Origin: Breoghania sp.
GTDB lineage: Bacteria > Pseudomonadota > Alphaproteobacteria > Rhizobiales > Stappiaceae
Direction: 5' to 3'
Length of the DNA stretch: 64,000 nucleotides
NCBI RefSeq assembly: GCF_963674635.1
Contig: NZ_OY771475.1
Coordinates: forward strand, 1,674,001-1,738,000
Below are positions 1 through 9,102 of this stretch, piece after piece. A program made the position numbers and the translations under genes. The notes beneath the pieces were generated by a model. It searched no databases. It was not told the DNA's origin and saw only the letters and a list, made by a program, of their open reading frames with translations. The stretch's first letter is position 1. Each line of letters starts with the position of its first letter.

Positions 1-1
1 A

Positions 2-937
2 GCGATCATCATCGCCCTTCGTTTCGGGCAGATCGCCATGCCGCGCCTGCCCTATATGGCGGCCCAGGCGCTGATCGGCTGCATGATCGCCCACGCGCTG
101 TCCCTGTCGGTGATGCTGGAAGTTGCCGACGACTGGCCAATCTTCGTCTTCGGCGTTGTTTCGGTACTTGCCGCCTCGCTTTTTCTCGGCTGGTCGCTTG
201 CCCGCATGAAGACCCTGCCCGGCACGACCGCCATCTGGGGATCATCACCGGGGGCCGCGCAGGTCATGACGCTGATGTCGGAGGAGTTCGGCGCAGACAT
301 CCGCCTTGTCGCCTTCATGCAATATACCCGCGTGATCATCGTGGCAGGGCTCGCCGCCGTCGTTGCGCGGATATGGGCGGACCTGGGCGACGCGTCGACC
401 GGTGCGAGCACATGGTTTGCCCTCCCCGATCCGGCCGGACTTGCCGGAACGCTCGGGCTCGTTGCGGCCACGATCATTGTCCACCGCATTGTACGGCTGC
501 CCTCGATCTCGTTCATGTTTCCGATGGTCGCGGGCGCGGCGCTTCTCGAAGCCGGATGGCTGACGCTCGAACTGCCGCCACTGCTGCTGGCGGCTGCCTA
601 TGTGGCGATCGGCTGGACGATCGGCCTGCGCTTTGATGCAACGGTTCTCCGGCACGCCGCACGCGCGACGCCGCGCATCCTCATCGCGATCGTGATCCTT
701 GTCGGCCTGTGCGGGGCGCTTTCGGCCATTCTTGTGGTCATGACCGGCATTGATCCTCTGACGGCTTACCTCGCAATGAGCCCCGGCGGAGCCGATACCA
801 TTGCCATCATCACCGCCTCCGCCCCGGCCAACATCAATGTGCCTTTCGTCATGGCCATGCAGATGGCCCGCTTCCTGGCGATCATGCTGACGGGGCCCTT
901 CACCGCGCAGCTCGTCTCGCGTTGGATGAACCGCTAA
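2..937 (+). CDS. AbrB family (GltS-fold) membrane protein, 5' end missing
   Basis: This is the C-terminal 311 residues of an integral membrane protein; the frame is open to the left edge, so about 40 N-terminal residues lie outside the window. It shows an internal duplication: each half carries an SPG motif (SPGAAQVM in the first half, SPGGADTI near the C-terminus) followed by a hydrophobic helix. This matches the duplicated AbrB domain once labelled 'putative ammonia monooxygenase'. About eight hydrophobic segments are visible. The family is thought to be a transporter, but no substrate is established and the name AbrB does not imply DNA binding. It ends well before the SulP gene and has no visible operon partner in the window. 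Confidence 0.85.
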   Translation, partial: AIIIALRFGQIAMPRLPYMAAQALIGCMIAHALSLSVMLEVADDWPIFVFGVVSVLAASLFLGWSLARMKTLPGTTAIWGSSPGAAQVMTLMSEEFGADIRLVAFMQYTRVIIVAGLAAVVARIWADLGDASTGASTWFALPDPAGLAGTLGLVAATIIVHRIVRLPSISFMFPMVAGAALLEAGWLTLELPPLLLAAAYVAIGWTIGLRFDATVLRHAARATPRILIAIVILVGLCGALSAILVVMTGIDPLTAYLAMSPGGADTIAIITASAPANINVPFVMAMQMARFLAIMLTGPFTAQLVSRWMNR

Positions 938-1266
938 ACACGCCGCAACGTCAGGCATGGCGGGCAAGAACACGCCATGCGGCGGAAATGCTTAGCCGAA
1001 GGGCTAGCTTTCAAATACACATTTTAAGATTGACAAAGCCCCGGGGCGAGGCGCAGAACAGGCCTTGTAGCTGACATTTGCGCACTTGGATTTCCCAAGC
1101 CCCACCCAAGAAAGCTGGGGCCACCGCCTTTTCGCGACTTCCGCGTCCTGCGCAATCGGTTCTCGTCGTTGCCCCCTGGATGGGTACACCCGCGGACGTC
1201 TCCGCTGACCCTGCCGCCCAAATCAGGCCTGCGGGGCCGTACCCCCGTTTGAGATTGCGCGTTGAC
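938..1266. other. Intergenic gap before the SulP gene
   Basis: No coding sequence or RNA gene is supported here. A TTGACA hexamer lies at 1030-1035, but no convincing -10 element follows at 16-18 bases, so I do not call a promoter. A short GC-rich self-complementary patch (CCCCGGGG) lies at 1039-1046. Confidence 0.4.
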
Positions 1267-3006
1267 ATGCCAAACCGGACGTCATCCCGGCACTCCCTCG
1301 TGCCGAAGCTCATCATCTGTATGCGCGAAGGCTACTCGCTTTCGTCTCTGCGCGCCGACATCATCGCCGGGCTGACGGTTGCCATCGTGGCCTTGCCGCT
1401 GGCCATGGCGCTTGCCATTGCGTCCGGAGCGACGCCCGACAAGGGGCTCATCACGGCGGTCATCGCCGGGTTCCTGATCTCCGCGCTCGGCGGATCGCGC
1501 TTTCAGATTGGCGGCCCGACCGGGGCCTTCGTGGTGGTTGTCTTCAACGTCATCGCGACCCATGGTTATAGCGGGCTTGTCCTGGCAACGCTGATGGCAG
1601 GCCTGATCCTGATTATCGCCGGGCTCGCCCGGCTCGGCTCGCTGGTCAAGTACATTCCCGAAACGGTTGTCACCGGCTTCACCGCCGGGATTGCCGTGAT
1701 CATTTTCACCAGCCAGATCGCCGACATCCTGGGATTGACGCTCGCGCAGCACACCGGGGGCTTTATCGGGACGCTGGAAGATATCCGGGCATCGCTGGGC
1801 ACGGTTTCCACCGCCAGCATCATCGTCTCTTTCGCAGCGCTCACGTTGATCGTTCTGGTTCGGCGCTTCCGTCCCAAGTGGCCCGCCTTTCTCATTGCGG
1901 TGACCATGGCCTCGCTCGTTGCTTGGACCCTCGCGTTGCCGGTTGAGACCATCGGCTCCAAATTCGGTGGCATCACCAGCGCGCTGCCCATGCCGGAGCT
2001 TCCCCAGGTCACACTGGCGCGGCTGCACGAGCTGCTGCCCAGCGCCCTCACCATCGCTTTCCTCGCCGGTGTGGAAAGCCTGCTTTCCGCTGTCGTGGCC
2101 GACGGCATGACCGGGCGGCGTCATCGCTCCGATTGCGAGCTGATCGCGCAAGGCATCGCCAATATGGGCTCAGCCCTTTTCGGCGGCCTGCCCGCCACGG
2201 GCGCCATTGCCCGCACAGCCACCAATGTGCGGACCGGCGCACGGACGCCTCTTGCGGGCATGTTCCACGCCGTCTTCGTGCTCGCCTTCATGATGTTCCT
2301 CGCCCCGCTAGCGAATTACATTCCGCTGGCAAGCCTCGCTGCCGTTCTGGTCGTGGTCGCATGGAACATGAGCGAGGCCGACAAGGTGCGCCACCTGTTG
2401 CGCGCCCCCTTCGAAGAGCGGATCATTCTCTTGGTGACGCTCGCCCTGACCGTGCTGGTCGATCTTACCGTCGCCATCGAGGTCGGCGTGGTGATGGCCG
2501 CGCTCGCCTTCATGCACCGCATGTCCAAGGCGGTCGCGGTGACCAACGACGGTGAGGACGACGATCCGGATGCGATCCCCTTCACCGGAACGGTGCCAGC
2601 GACAGATCAGCGTCTGGCGCTTTCGGAAAACACGGAAGTGTTCAAACTGCGTGGGCCTTTGTTCTTCGGGGCGGCGACACGGCTCGACGAGGCGCTGAAC
2701 CGCGCGGGCCCGACACCGGCAGTCTTCATCCTGCGCATGCGCGAGGTGCCGCTGATCGACGCTACGGGCGTGGGAGCTCTCGCTCATTTCGTCGATCGCT
2801 GCGAGGCGCGTGGCACGCGTGTCATCGTATCCGCCGTTCAGGAACAGCCGCGGGCGATCCTGGAAAAGATGGGTCTGGCCAAGCGACTGGAGTTTGCCGA
2901 CACCTATACGGGGGCAACGATTCGCGCGCGCAACCTGTCGCCGGTGACCAACACCTCGGCGGGCGGTTCAGAAAAACCGAAACGCAGTCATTCTGTGGCC
3001 GGCTGA
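1267..3006 (+). CDS. SulP family inorganic anion transporter with STAS domain
   Basis: This 579-residue SLC26/SulP-type permease probably moves sulfate, bicarbonate or another inorganic anion across the inner membrane by symport or exchange. Residues about 25-430 form the multi-helix transport core, including the family-typical stretch QIGGPTGAF. Residues about 455-555 form a cytoplasmic STAS domain with the loop LIDATGVGAL near residue 497. The frame is open further upstream, but that extension looks non-coding; the ATG chosen gives the usual SulP N-terminus just before the first conserved segment. The substrate cannot be told from sequence. The gene appears monocistronic. Confidence 0.9.
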   Translation: MPNRTSSRHSLVPKLIICMREGYSLSSLRADIIAGLTVAIVALPLAMALAIASGATPDKGLITAVIAGFLISALGGSRFQIGGPTGAFVVVVFNVIATHGYSGLVLATLMAGLILIIAGLARLGSLVKYIPETVVTGFTAGIAVIIFTSQIADILGLTLAQHTGGFIGTLEDIRASLGTVSTASIIVSFAALTLIVLVRRFRPKWPAFLIAVTMASLVAWTLALPVETIGSKFGGITSALPMPELPQVTLARLHELLPSALTIAFLAGVESLLSAVVADGMTGRRHRSDCELIAQGIANMGSALFGGLPATGAIARTATNVRTGARTPLAGMFHAVFVLAFMMFLAPLANYIPLASLAAVLVVVAWNMSEADKVRHLLRAPFEERIILLVTLALTVLVDLTVAIEVGVVMAALAFMHRMSKAVAVTNDGEDDDPDAIPFTGTVPATDQRLALSENTEVFKLRGPLFFGAATRLDEALNRAGPTPAVFILRMREVPLIDATGVGALAHFVDRCEARGTRVIVSAVQEQPRAILEKMGLAKRLEFADTYTGATIRARNLSPVTNTSAGGSEKPKRSHSVAG

Positions 3007-3343
3007 CAACATATGCCCACAATTCCGGCGGCCACAAAAATGTGACCACAATCCAGGCTTGCACTGTCGACGCGCTGTTTACAAGATCGCAACCGTAATC
3101 CCCTTAGCGTTGCGTCATCCGTTTCATTGTGTGCACGGGCTTTCCTGCCTTGCCGGACGGGGAAGCCGCGAGCGGGCATGGCCCGGTCAGTCATATCGCC
3201 GGAAACCGGCGGTAGGAGAGCGGTGATCGCATGCGCTTTAACGGAACTCGGCAGCTAGATGCTGTGCTTGGCTAACGCCTCGGATTCACCCTTACATGGG
3301 TCCGTCGGCCTCTCAAAACGTGATATTTCGAAGGGAAAACGAG
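3007..3343. other. Intergenic gap before the L,D-transpeptidase gene
   Basis: No gene is supported. A perfect six-base-pair hairpin CGCCGG-AAA-CCGGCG lies at 3197-3211, with no T-run after it, so it is not an intrinsic terminator. The ribosome-binding sequence AAGGGAAAACGAG for the next gene occupies the last bases. Confidence 0.4.
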
Positions 3344-3940
3344 ATGCGGAAGCTTCTCACGATCGCGGCGACAATACTGGTCGGCGGCGCGTTGGCAGCC
3401 CCGGCTGCATCGGCAAATACAAAGATCTTCGACCCGGCGACCCGTACGTGGATGAAGATCGGAGCTGGCGCGCATAGCGGAAAGTCACCGATCGCCAAAA
3501 AGGTCGTCTCCTATGACGGCGGACACCAGCCGGGCACCGTCATCATCGACACGTCGGAGCGTCGTCTCTACTACGTGATGCCCGGTGGACGGGCGATGAA
3601 ATACGGCATCGGCGTGGGTCGCGAGGGCTTCCAGTGGGCGGGCCAGAAGCGGATCACGCGCAAGGCGGAATGGCCGGGCTGGACCCCGCCGCCGCAGATG
3701 ATTGCGCGCGAACGCCGCAAGGGACGCAAGCTGCCGGCCTACATGGAAGGCGGCCCGAACAATCCGCTTGGCGCGCGCGCCATGTATCTGGGCTCCTCGC
3801 TCTATCGCATTCACGGTTCCAACGAGCCCTGGACCATCGGCCAGGCGGTTTCCTCCGGCTGCATCCGGATGGCCAATGACGATGTGATCGACCTCTACGA
3901 CCGTGTGGATGTCGGCGCCAAGGTCATCGTCAAGCGCTAG
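3344..3940 (+). CDS. L,D-transpeptidase (YkuD/ErfK family), periplasmic
   Basis: The 198-residue protein has a signal peptide (about residues 1-23, ending ASANT) and one YkuD catalytic domain. L,D-transpeptidases of this type make 3-3 peptidoglycan crosslinks or attach proteins to peptidoglycan in the periplasm. The catalytic pattern is complete: His157 in YRIHGSN, then SSGCIRM with Cys173 as the nucleophile and Arg175. The start was placed at the ATG after AAGGGAAAACGAG, which gives a clean signal peptide; the longer in-frame extension lacks one. There is no LysM or other wall-binding domain. An intrinsic terminator follows, so it is probably a single-gene unit. Confidence 0.92.
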   Translation: MRKLLTIAATILVGGALAAPAASANTKIFDPATRTWMKIGAGAHSGKSPIAKKVVSYDGGHQPGTVIIDTSERRLYYVMPGGRAMKYGIGVGREGFQWAGQKRITRKAEWPGWTPPPQMIARERRKGRKLPAYMEGGPNNPLGARAMYLGSSLYRIHGSNEPWTIGQAVSSGCIRMANDDVIDLYDRVDVGAKVIVKR

Positions 3941-3987
3941 GGCCCTTGATCGCCGCCACGACATGGCGGAGACTGGCAAACACTGAC

Positions 3988-4020
3988 AAAAGTCGGCCCC
4001 GCTGCGGGCCGGCTTTTCTT
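3988..4020 (+). terminator. Intrinsic terminator after the L,D-transpeptidase gene
   Basis: A 12-base-pair stem with one G-T pair (AAAAGTCGGCCC / GGGCCGGCTTTT) closes a six-base loop, and the 3' arm runs into TTTTCTT. Confidence 0.85.
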
Positions 4021-4056
4021 CTGCCCCCACGCCTCTCCCTGACCGAGACATTCGCC

Positions 4057-4698
4057 ATGCACCAGTATCTGATCGAGCTATTCTCCGTGATGGCTGTGTT
4101 TTCCTTCGCCATCGTGGCCCCCGGTGCGGACACGGCCATGGTGATGCGGCAGGCGGTGATGCATGGGCGGCGCGCGGCGATCCTGACGAGTTTCGGCATC
4201 GGCACGTCACTCCTGTTCCATGTCTCCTATACGATCCTTGGGCTGGGGCTGGTGATCTCCAAGTCGATCCTGCTGTTCAACCTGATCAAGTGGGCGGGCG
4301 TTGCATATCTGGTCTTTATCGGCATCCAGTCTCTAAGGGCCGGCCCAACGGTTCTGCCGAAGGGCGCGAACGGAGAAAAGACCGGTCAGACGGAGCAGAG
4401 CGCGCGCAAGGCATTTCTGCTGGGCTTCCTCGCCAATGCGCTGAACCCCAAGCCGGTCTTTTTCTTTCTCTCCATCTTCTCCACACTGATCAGCCACGAG
4501 ACACCCGCGCTTATCAAGGCGGGCTATGGGCTCGTCATGGCGAGCTGCCTGATCGCATGGTTTGTGGGGGTATCGTATTTCCTGACCGTGCCGACGATGC
4601 GGGCGGGATTCGAGCGCGCGGGCAAATGGATCAACCGCACCAGCGGCGCGATCTTTATCGGCTTCGGTTTGAAGCTCGCCGCCGAAAAGGCCGGTTGA
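4057..4698 (+). CDS. LysE/RhtB family amino acid exporter
   Basis: The 213-residue protein has six hydrophobic segments and the LysE-family layout: an N-terminal APGADTAMV segment, a basic loop RQAVMHGRR, then GIGTS and the conserved NPKPVFFF segment in the second half. Family members export amino acids or derivatives such as homoserine, threonine or lysine by proton antiport; the substrate here is unknown. The start is the ATG that begins the first hydrophobic helix. It is separated from the upstream gene by a strong terminator and converges with the DUF3306 gene. A second LysE-type gene in this window, at 37651, is only distantly similar. Confidence 0.88.
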   Translation: MHQYLIELFSVMAVFSFAIVAPGADTAMVMRQAVMHGRRAAILTSFGIGTSLLFHVSYTILGLGLVISKSILLFNLIKWAGVAYLVFIGIQSLRAGPTVLPKGANGEKTGQTEQSARKAFLLGFLANALNPKPVFFFLSIFSTLISHETPALIKAGYGLVMASCLIAWFVGVSYFLTVPTMRAGFERAGKWINRTSGAIFIGFGLKLAAEKAG

Positions 4699-4722
4699 GA
4701 CAGGCGACCGGCGGCACAGGGC

Positions 4723-5472
4723 TCACCCTTTGCCGTCCTCACCGCGGTCTGACGGCCAATCCTCCAGCACAAAGCGACTGCGCAGGGAAACGCGCCGAGG
4801 CTGCTCCAGCGGCACCTCCTCAAGAACCGCGCCTTGCGACGAGGGAATTTCGCCTGCCTTGCCGGACAGCGTCCCGTCGGTTTCAATTTCCGCCTCAGCG
4901 TCGCTTGCGTCTTCGCCCGCCCCCTCAAGGGGCGTCATGGATTGATTGGCGATGGAGGCTGCTTCCGTCCCTTCAAGCGCCAGAGCCTTGTCGTCCACGC
5001 CCTCGACATCCTCACCGCCTTCGCCGGGGGTTTCGGCATCCAGCCCGGAAAAGCCCTTACCGACCTGCCAACGGGTGATGACCGCGCGCGCGGCCTCGCC
5101 AGCGCCGGTGAAATCGGTGTCATAGTCGTTCAGACCATCAATGCAGGCAAAGACGGGATCAGACCGCCACAGTTGGCGCATGGCCGCCGTCTTCAACGCG
5201 CCGGGAACGCCCTTGCGAAAAAAGACGCTCATGTCCGTGTTGACCCCGATGGTCTCCAGATCGACGGCTTCGGCGGCCTGCCGATTGGCTTCGGCCTCTT
5301 CATCGGGCTCGGGGCCTTCTTCCGGCATCGTGTCGGTCGGGGGGGCATTGTCCGCATCGAGCGGCGCAAGCGCGGCACGCGATGCTTCCGCCTCCTCGCC
5401 GTCCTCAGCTATGCCAGCCTGAGCGGCATTCTTACGTCTTGCCCAGCGCGAAAGGAACCGTTCCTCAGCCAT
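4723..5472 (-). CDS. DUF3306 protein of the formate dehydrogenase island
   Basis: The 249-residue soluble protein begins MAEERFLSRWARRK, followed by a long acidic, low-complexity stretch (about residues 14-80) and then a compact segment (about 85-150: SVFFRKGVPGALKTAAMRQLWR...) typical of DUF3306. The C-terminal third is again acidic and probably disordered. DUF3306 genes recur beside DUF3305, TorD and formate dehydrogenase genes in alphaproteobacteria, which suggests an assembly or regulatory role, but no biochemical function is established. Its start overlaps the end of the DUF3305 gene by eight bases, so the two are very likely translationally coupled. Confidence 0.85.
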   Translation of the reverse strand: MAEERFLSRWARRKNAAQAGIAEDGEEAEASRAALAPLDADNAPPTDTMPEEGPEPDEEAEANRQAAEAVDLETIGVNTDMSVFFRKGVPGALKTAAMRQLWRSDPVFACIDGLNDYDTDFTGAGEAARAVITRWQVGKGFSGLDAETPGEGGEDVEGVDDKALALEGTEAASIANQSMTPLEGAGEDASDAEAEIETDGTLSGKAGEIPSSQGAVLEEVPLEQPRRVSLRSRFVLEDWPSDRGEDGKG

Positions 5473-6115
5473 TGCACCCCTCATCGTCAGAAGGGGGCGT
5501 ACTGCCCGCATGACCGGGCAGGCGGCCGGATTGCATCCGAACGGCCTGATGATGGGAAGATTGAACGAAAATCGGTTCCTTGCCGAATTGCAGATCCTCG
5601 ATCTTCACCTCATCACGGCGACGCTTGCGGAACTCCTCCGGCGCAGGATGGCCACGGACGAATTCCACCAGAAGCGCCAGCAGGTCTTCGGGCATCGGCA
5701 CCTGCTCCAGAATGCCCTCGCCGCTGTCGGCCATATCCTGCGCATCATAGGGGCTGACGGTGATCTGCGAGAGCTGCCAGGGCATTGCGGCAGAGGGATC
5801 GGCGGCATCCAGCATGATCCAGAGACTGGGCACATCCAATGCCAGGTTGATGCGATAGGCTTCGACGAGCTTCCTGTGCAGCGTCACCAGCGTCGTGCCG
5901 GCATGATAGCGGGTGGTATCGCCCTCGCTCACCATAACGTGCCAGTCTTCCAGAGCGGGAGGCTCGACGACCGCAGCCACGGGACGCCACGACCAGTCCG
6001 CCCAGGGATGATCCACGCGCCGTCTCTCCACGATCGCGCCAACGGGGATCGAAATCTCGTTTTTCAGCGCGCCCATGTCTTCCTGTCGGTTTTTGCCGTC
6101 CTCGCGTGCGGTCAT
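5465..6115 (-). CDS. DUF3305 protein of the formate dehydrogenase island
   Basis: The 216-residue protein has no signal peptide or membrane segment. The DUF3305 region spans about residues 20-170, with the characteristic start ISIPVGAIVERRRVDHPWAD and a tryptophan-rich WRPVAAVV segment. The chosen ATG follows the purine-rich AAGGAGGGAGGC; a longer open frame upstream runs through the divergent promoter and is rejected. It heads a two-gene unit with DUF3306 and faces the multi-ferredoxin gene across a 172-base divergent spacer. A role in FDH maturation is inferred from conserved neighbourhood only. Confidence 0.87.
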   Translation of the reverse strand: MTAREDGKNRQEDMGALKNEISIPVGAIVERRRVDHPWADWSWRPVAAVVEPPALEDWHVMVSEGDTTRYHAGTTLVTLHRKLVEAYRINLALDVPSLWIMLDAADPSAAMPWQLSQITVSPYDAQDMADSGEGILEQVPMPEDLLALLVEFVRGHPAPEEFRKRRRDEVKIEDLQFGKEPIFVQSSHHQAVRMQSGRLPGHAGSTPPSDDEGCNG

Positions 6116-6193
6116 GGCGGCCTCCCTCCTTGGCGTGCCTGGCGGGTTGCAATCCCGCGCGGCAACTCGAAATGGTTGGAAAAGAATGTAGAC

Positions 6194-6238
6194 GTGCCTA
6201 AAACGGATGTCACAATAAAGAATTGTGTTCAGGCACGA
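6194..6238. promoter_or_regulatory. Nested dyads in the divergent promoter of DUF3305 and the ferredoxin gene
   Basis: Two inverted repeats are nested between the divergent genes. The inner one is CACAAT-N5-ATTGTG at 6212-6228. The outer one is CGTGCCT at 6194-6200 with AGGCACG at 6232-6238. The spacing suits a dimeric regulator serving both directions. The regulator is not identifiable. Confidence 0.4.
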
Positions 6239-6287
6239 CAAGATTACCGGTGCACACGTTGCGCCATGCGCCGTGGAGGAAGCCCCA

Positions 6288-8327
6288 ATGATGGTCAAGG
6301 GCCGCAAGGTTCTCATTTGCAACTGCGAAGAGACGATGGATCTGGATGCCCGCAAGCTCTGCGCTGGCGGCGATATGCCCACGATCCACCGCCATCTTTG
6401 CAGGGCAGGTATAGCGGCCTACGAGAATGCGCTTTCGGGAGGCGAGCCGCTGTTGGTGGCCTGCACACAGGAAGCGCCGCTCTTCACGGAGATCGCCGAA
6501 GAGGTCGATGCCGGCGACCGTGTTTCCTTCGTCAACATCCGCGAACGCGCGGGCTGGACAAGCCGGGGACAGGACCCGCACGCCAAGATTGCCGCTCTCC
6601 TGGAGGAGGCCGTCCTGGAGCCGACACCGACAGGCCTCAAGACCATCGAAAGCTCCGGACTTTGCCTGGTCTATGGCGCGGGACAACAGGCGCTCGATGC
6701 GGCCTTGCTGCTCAACAACCGACTGTCGGTTACGCTGCTTCTGTCGGACGCCAGCGATCTGATCCTGCCTTCGGTGATGGAAGTTCCGCTCTATAGCGGA
6801 CGCATCCGCGGTCTGACGGGCTCACTCGGGCACTTCTGCGTGTCGGTGGACGGCTATGCTCCGCTCATGCCGTCCTCGCGCGCCGATGCACAATTTCTGA
6901 TGGCGCGTGATGGCGCACAATCGGAGTGCGCGGTGATCGTCGACATTTCCGGCGGCGCGCCGTTGGTCACGGGCGCGGACAAACGCGACGGCTATTTCCG
7001 CGCCGATCCGAAGGATCCGGCAGCCGTCGCCCGCATCCTGCTGGAAGCGGGCGAGATGGTCGGCACCTTCGAAAAGCCCCTTTACGTCTCTTACGATGCC
7101 GAGATCTGCGCTCACTCGCGTTCCGGGCGCAGCGGGTGCTCAAATTGCCTGGACACCTGCCCGGCGGGCGCGATTACCGATGCGGGCGACAAAGTTCATT
7201 ACGATCACGGCATTTGTGCCGGCTGCGGTTCCTGCGCCGCCTCCTGCCCGACGGGCGCCGTTTCCTATGCCTATCCCCGTCGCGAGGATCTGATCACCCG
7301 GATCCAGACGCTCATTGCAACCTATCGCGATGCGGGCGGCAAACGCCCTGCCCTACTGATCCATGATGAGGCGTCCGGTAGCGACCTCATTGCCGCCATG
7401 GCGCGCATGGGGCGCGGACTGCCCGGACATGTACTGCCGCTCAGCCTGCATTCGGTGCATCAAACGGGTCATGAGGTGATCCTGGCGGCGATGCTTGCGG
7501 GTGCCGAGCATGTGGTCTGGCTCTGCGATCCACGCAAGGTGCCGGAACGGCCGCCGCTGGAAGCCCAAATCGCGCTGGCGGAAGCGTTCCTGACAGGACT
7601 GAGCCACGATGGCGAAGGACGCCTGCACATTGTGGAAACGGGCGATCCGGGTGTGCTGGAGGATGCGCTGTACGATCTGCGCGCGCGCGCCTGGGCCTCT
7701 CCGCGTCGCATCGCAGCTGTTGGCGGGAAGCGCGATGTCGCGCGTGCGGTCCTGAGCGAACTGCGAGCCACGGGCCACAATCCCGCGGATATTATAGAAC
7801 TGCCGGCCGGCGCGCCCTATGGGCGTATCTCCATCGACACGGAAGGCTGCACACTTTGTCTGTCCTGCGTCTCCGCCTGTCCGGTGGGCGCGCTTGGCGA
7901 CAATGAGGAACGTCCGCAGGTGCGCTTCACGGAAGCGGCTTGCGTCCAATGTGGCCTGTGCGCCGATACCTGCCCGGAAAAGGTGATCTCGCTGGAGCCA
8001 CGTTACGACTTTTCCGCGGACGCCATGACCGGACGCGTCCTAAACGAGGAAGAGCCGGCAACCTGCATCAGTTGCGGCAAACCCTTCGGGACGCAATCGA
8101 CAATCAACCGCATCACCGAAAAGCTCTCCGGCAACCACTGGATGTTCCGCTCCACCGACCAGATCAAACTCATCCAGATGTGTGACGACTGCCGGGTGGT
8201 CGCGCAATGGACCATGCCGGACAGCCCCTTGCGTCTGGGCGAGCGTCCCTCGCCACGCACGACCGCGGACTACCTGGAGGCAGACAAGGCAGGACTTTCG
8301 ATCGACGACTTCCTCAAGCGCAACTGA
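6288..8327 (+). CDS. Large multi-cluster 4Fe-4S ferredoxin-domain protein of the FDH island
   Basis: This 679-residue cytoplasmic protein carries two paired ferredoxin modules. The first spans residues 284-325 (CSNCLDTCPAG ... CAGCGSCAASCP) and the second 521-567 (CTLCLSCVSACP ... CVQCGLCADTCP), giving up to four 4Fe-4S clusters. A further CISC (593-596) and MCDDC (Cys632, Cys635) could bind another metal. The N-terminal 270 residues are a separate domain with CNCEET at its start. Proteins with this build occur beside DUF3305, DUF3306 and FDH genes and are presumed to carry electrons during FDH maturation or turnover. The ATG after GTGGAGGAAGCCCCA is preferred to an in-frame start 63 bases upstream. 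No FDH-operon gene is on its strand. Confidence 0.88.
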   Translation: MMVKGRKVLICNCEETMDLDARKLCAGGDMPTIHRHLCRAGIAAYENALSGGEPLLVACTQEAPLFTEIAEEVDAGDRVSFVNIRERAGWTSRGQDPHAKIAALLEEAVLEPTPTGLKTIESSGLCLVYGAGQQALDAALLLNNRLSVTLLLSDASDLILPSVMEVPLYSGRIRGLTGSLGHFCVSVDGYAPLMPSSRADAQFLMARDGAQSECAVIVDISGGAPLVTGADKRDGYFRADPKDPAAVARILLEAGEMVGTFEKPLYVSYDAEICAHSRSGRSGCSNCLDTCPAGAITDAGDKVHYDHGICAGCGSCAASCPTGAVSYAYPRREDLITRIQTLIATYRDAGGKRPALLIHDEASGSDLIAAMARMGRGLPGHVLPLSLHSVHQTGHEVILAAMLAGAEHVVWLCDPRKVPERPPLEAQIALAEAFLTGLSHDGEGRLHIVETGDPGVLEDALYDLRARAWASPRRIAAVGGKRDVARAVLSELRATGHNPADIIELPAGAPYGRISIDTEGCTLCLSCVSACPVGALGDNEERPQVRFTEAACVQCGLCADTCPEKVISLEPRYDFSADAMTGRVLNEEEPATCISCGKPFGTQSTINRITEKLSGNHWMFRSTDQIKLIQMCDDCRVVAQWTMPDSPLRLGERPSPRTTADYLEADKAGLSIDDFLKRN

Positions 8328-8363
8328 GATCCGTCTTGCACGACAGCCAGACCGAGACCGGAG

Positions 8364-8654
8364 CTATCCAAGCTCCGGATCGGCCAGGTGCTGACGCAGC
8401 ATGTCCCGGTATTCATTGACCATCGTCTCCACGTATTGCTCGTGGCTTTCAACGTTCAATACCGCCTTGGCGACATGCGCATTGTATCGCGCCGCCGCGA
8501 ACAGGAACGCCATATGCAGCTGGGTTGCGTCGACCTTCCGGTTTTCCCGGTTCGCCTGGTCGATGAACCGCCCGACAAGCGCCAGAAATCCCGTCGTATC
8601 CAGCCGCCCATCCGCACGCCCGGCACGACGCTCATTGCGATTTCCACCCTCCAT
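8364..8654 (-). CDS. DUF3144-like small protein
   Basis: The 96-residue soluble protein has the pattern of DUF3144: FIDQAN near residue 30, then FLFAAARYNAHVAKAV, a glutamate-rich helix, and MVNEYRDMLRQHLADPE at the C-terminus. No function is known for that family. It converges with the multi-ferredoxin gene; a hairpin CCGGAGCT-ATCCA-AGCTCCGG at 8358-8378 overlaps its stop codon and may act on both strands. Its link to FDH, if any, is only by position. Confidence 0.7.
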   Translation of the reverse strand: MEGGNRNERRAGRADGRLDTTGFLALVGRFIDQANRENRKVDATQLHMAFLFAAARYNAHVAKAVLNVESHEQYVETMVNEYRDMLRQHLADPELG

Positions 8655-9102
8655 GGTGCCCCCGTTCTAACTGTCCCCACCTTCCGATCGCCCATATGAC
8701 GATGATACCAACAATACACACTTCCGTTCTTAGCCGAAAATCAAACCGCCGCGCTTGCTCATCTGTCAATAATAACGATAAATACTTCACCCCCAATCAG
8801 CACACATACGTCATATAACCAAGTTAACGCTACGTTTGTTTCGCGTTTTCGTAATGCCACCTCATCATTTTACTTCACTTTAAGCCTTTTATCCCAACCT
8901 TCAAAATAATTGGAATGCGACTGCGAGCTTGAGGCACACGTGCATTGGGGACGTTTTCCATTTGCCAGACACGGAAGCCTCTCCGTTTTGGCAGCGAAGC
9001 GCCGGTAATTGCGAAACGGTTTCTTCGAAATCTCGAGTTGGCACCGCAACAAACCGCATTCAAACGTCAGCTTTCAGCCGACCGAGATGCCATGAGGTCT
9101 TG
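8655..9102. other. AT-rich divergent intergenic region before the chemoreceptor gene
   Basis: About 450 bases between the divergent DUF3144-like and chemoreceptor genes contain no supported gene. The stretch from about 8720 to 8920 is clearly richer in A and T than its surroundings, as expected for promoters. I find no confident sigma-70 or flagellar-type promoter pair and no strong hairpin. Confidence 0.4.

Noticed and set aside
245..973. A 242-codon minus-strand open frame opposite the AbrB-type gene
   Set aside because: Charged, low-complexity composition typical of an antisense shadow of a membrane protein.
8358..8378. Hairpin at the convergent ends of the ferredoxin and DUF3144-like genes as a terminator
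   Set aside because: Perfect eight-base-pair stem but no T-run on either strand.
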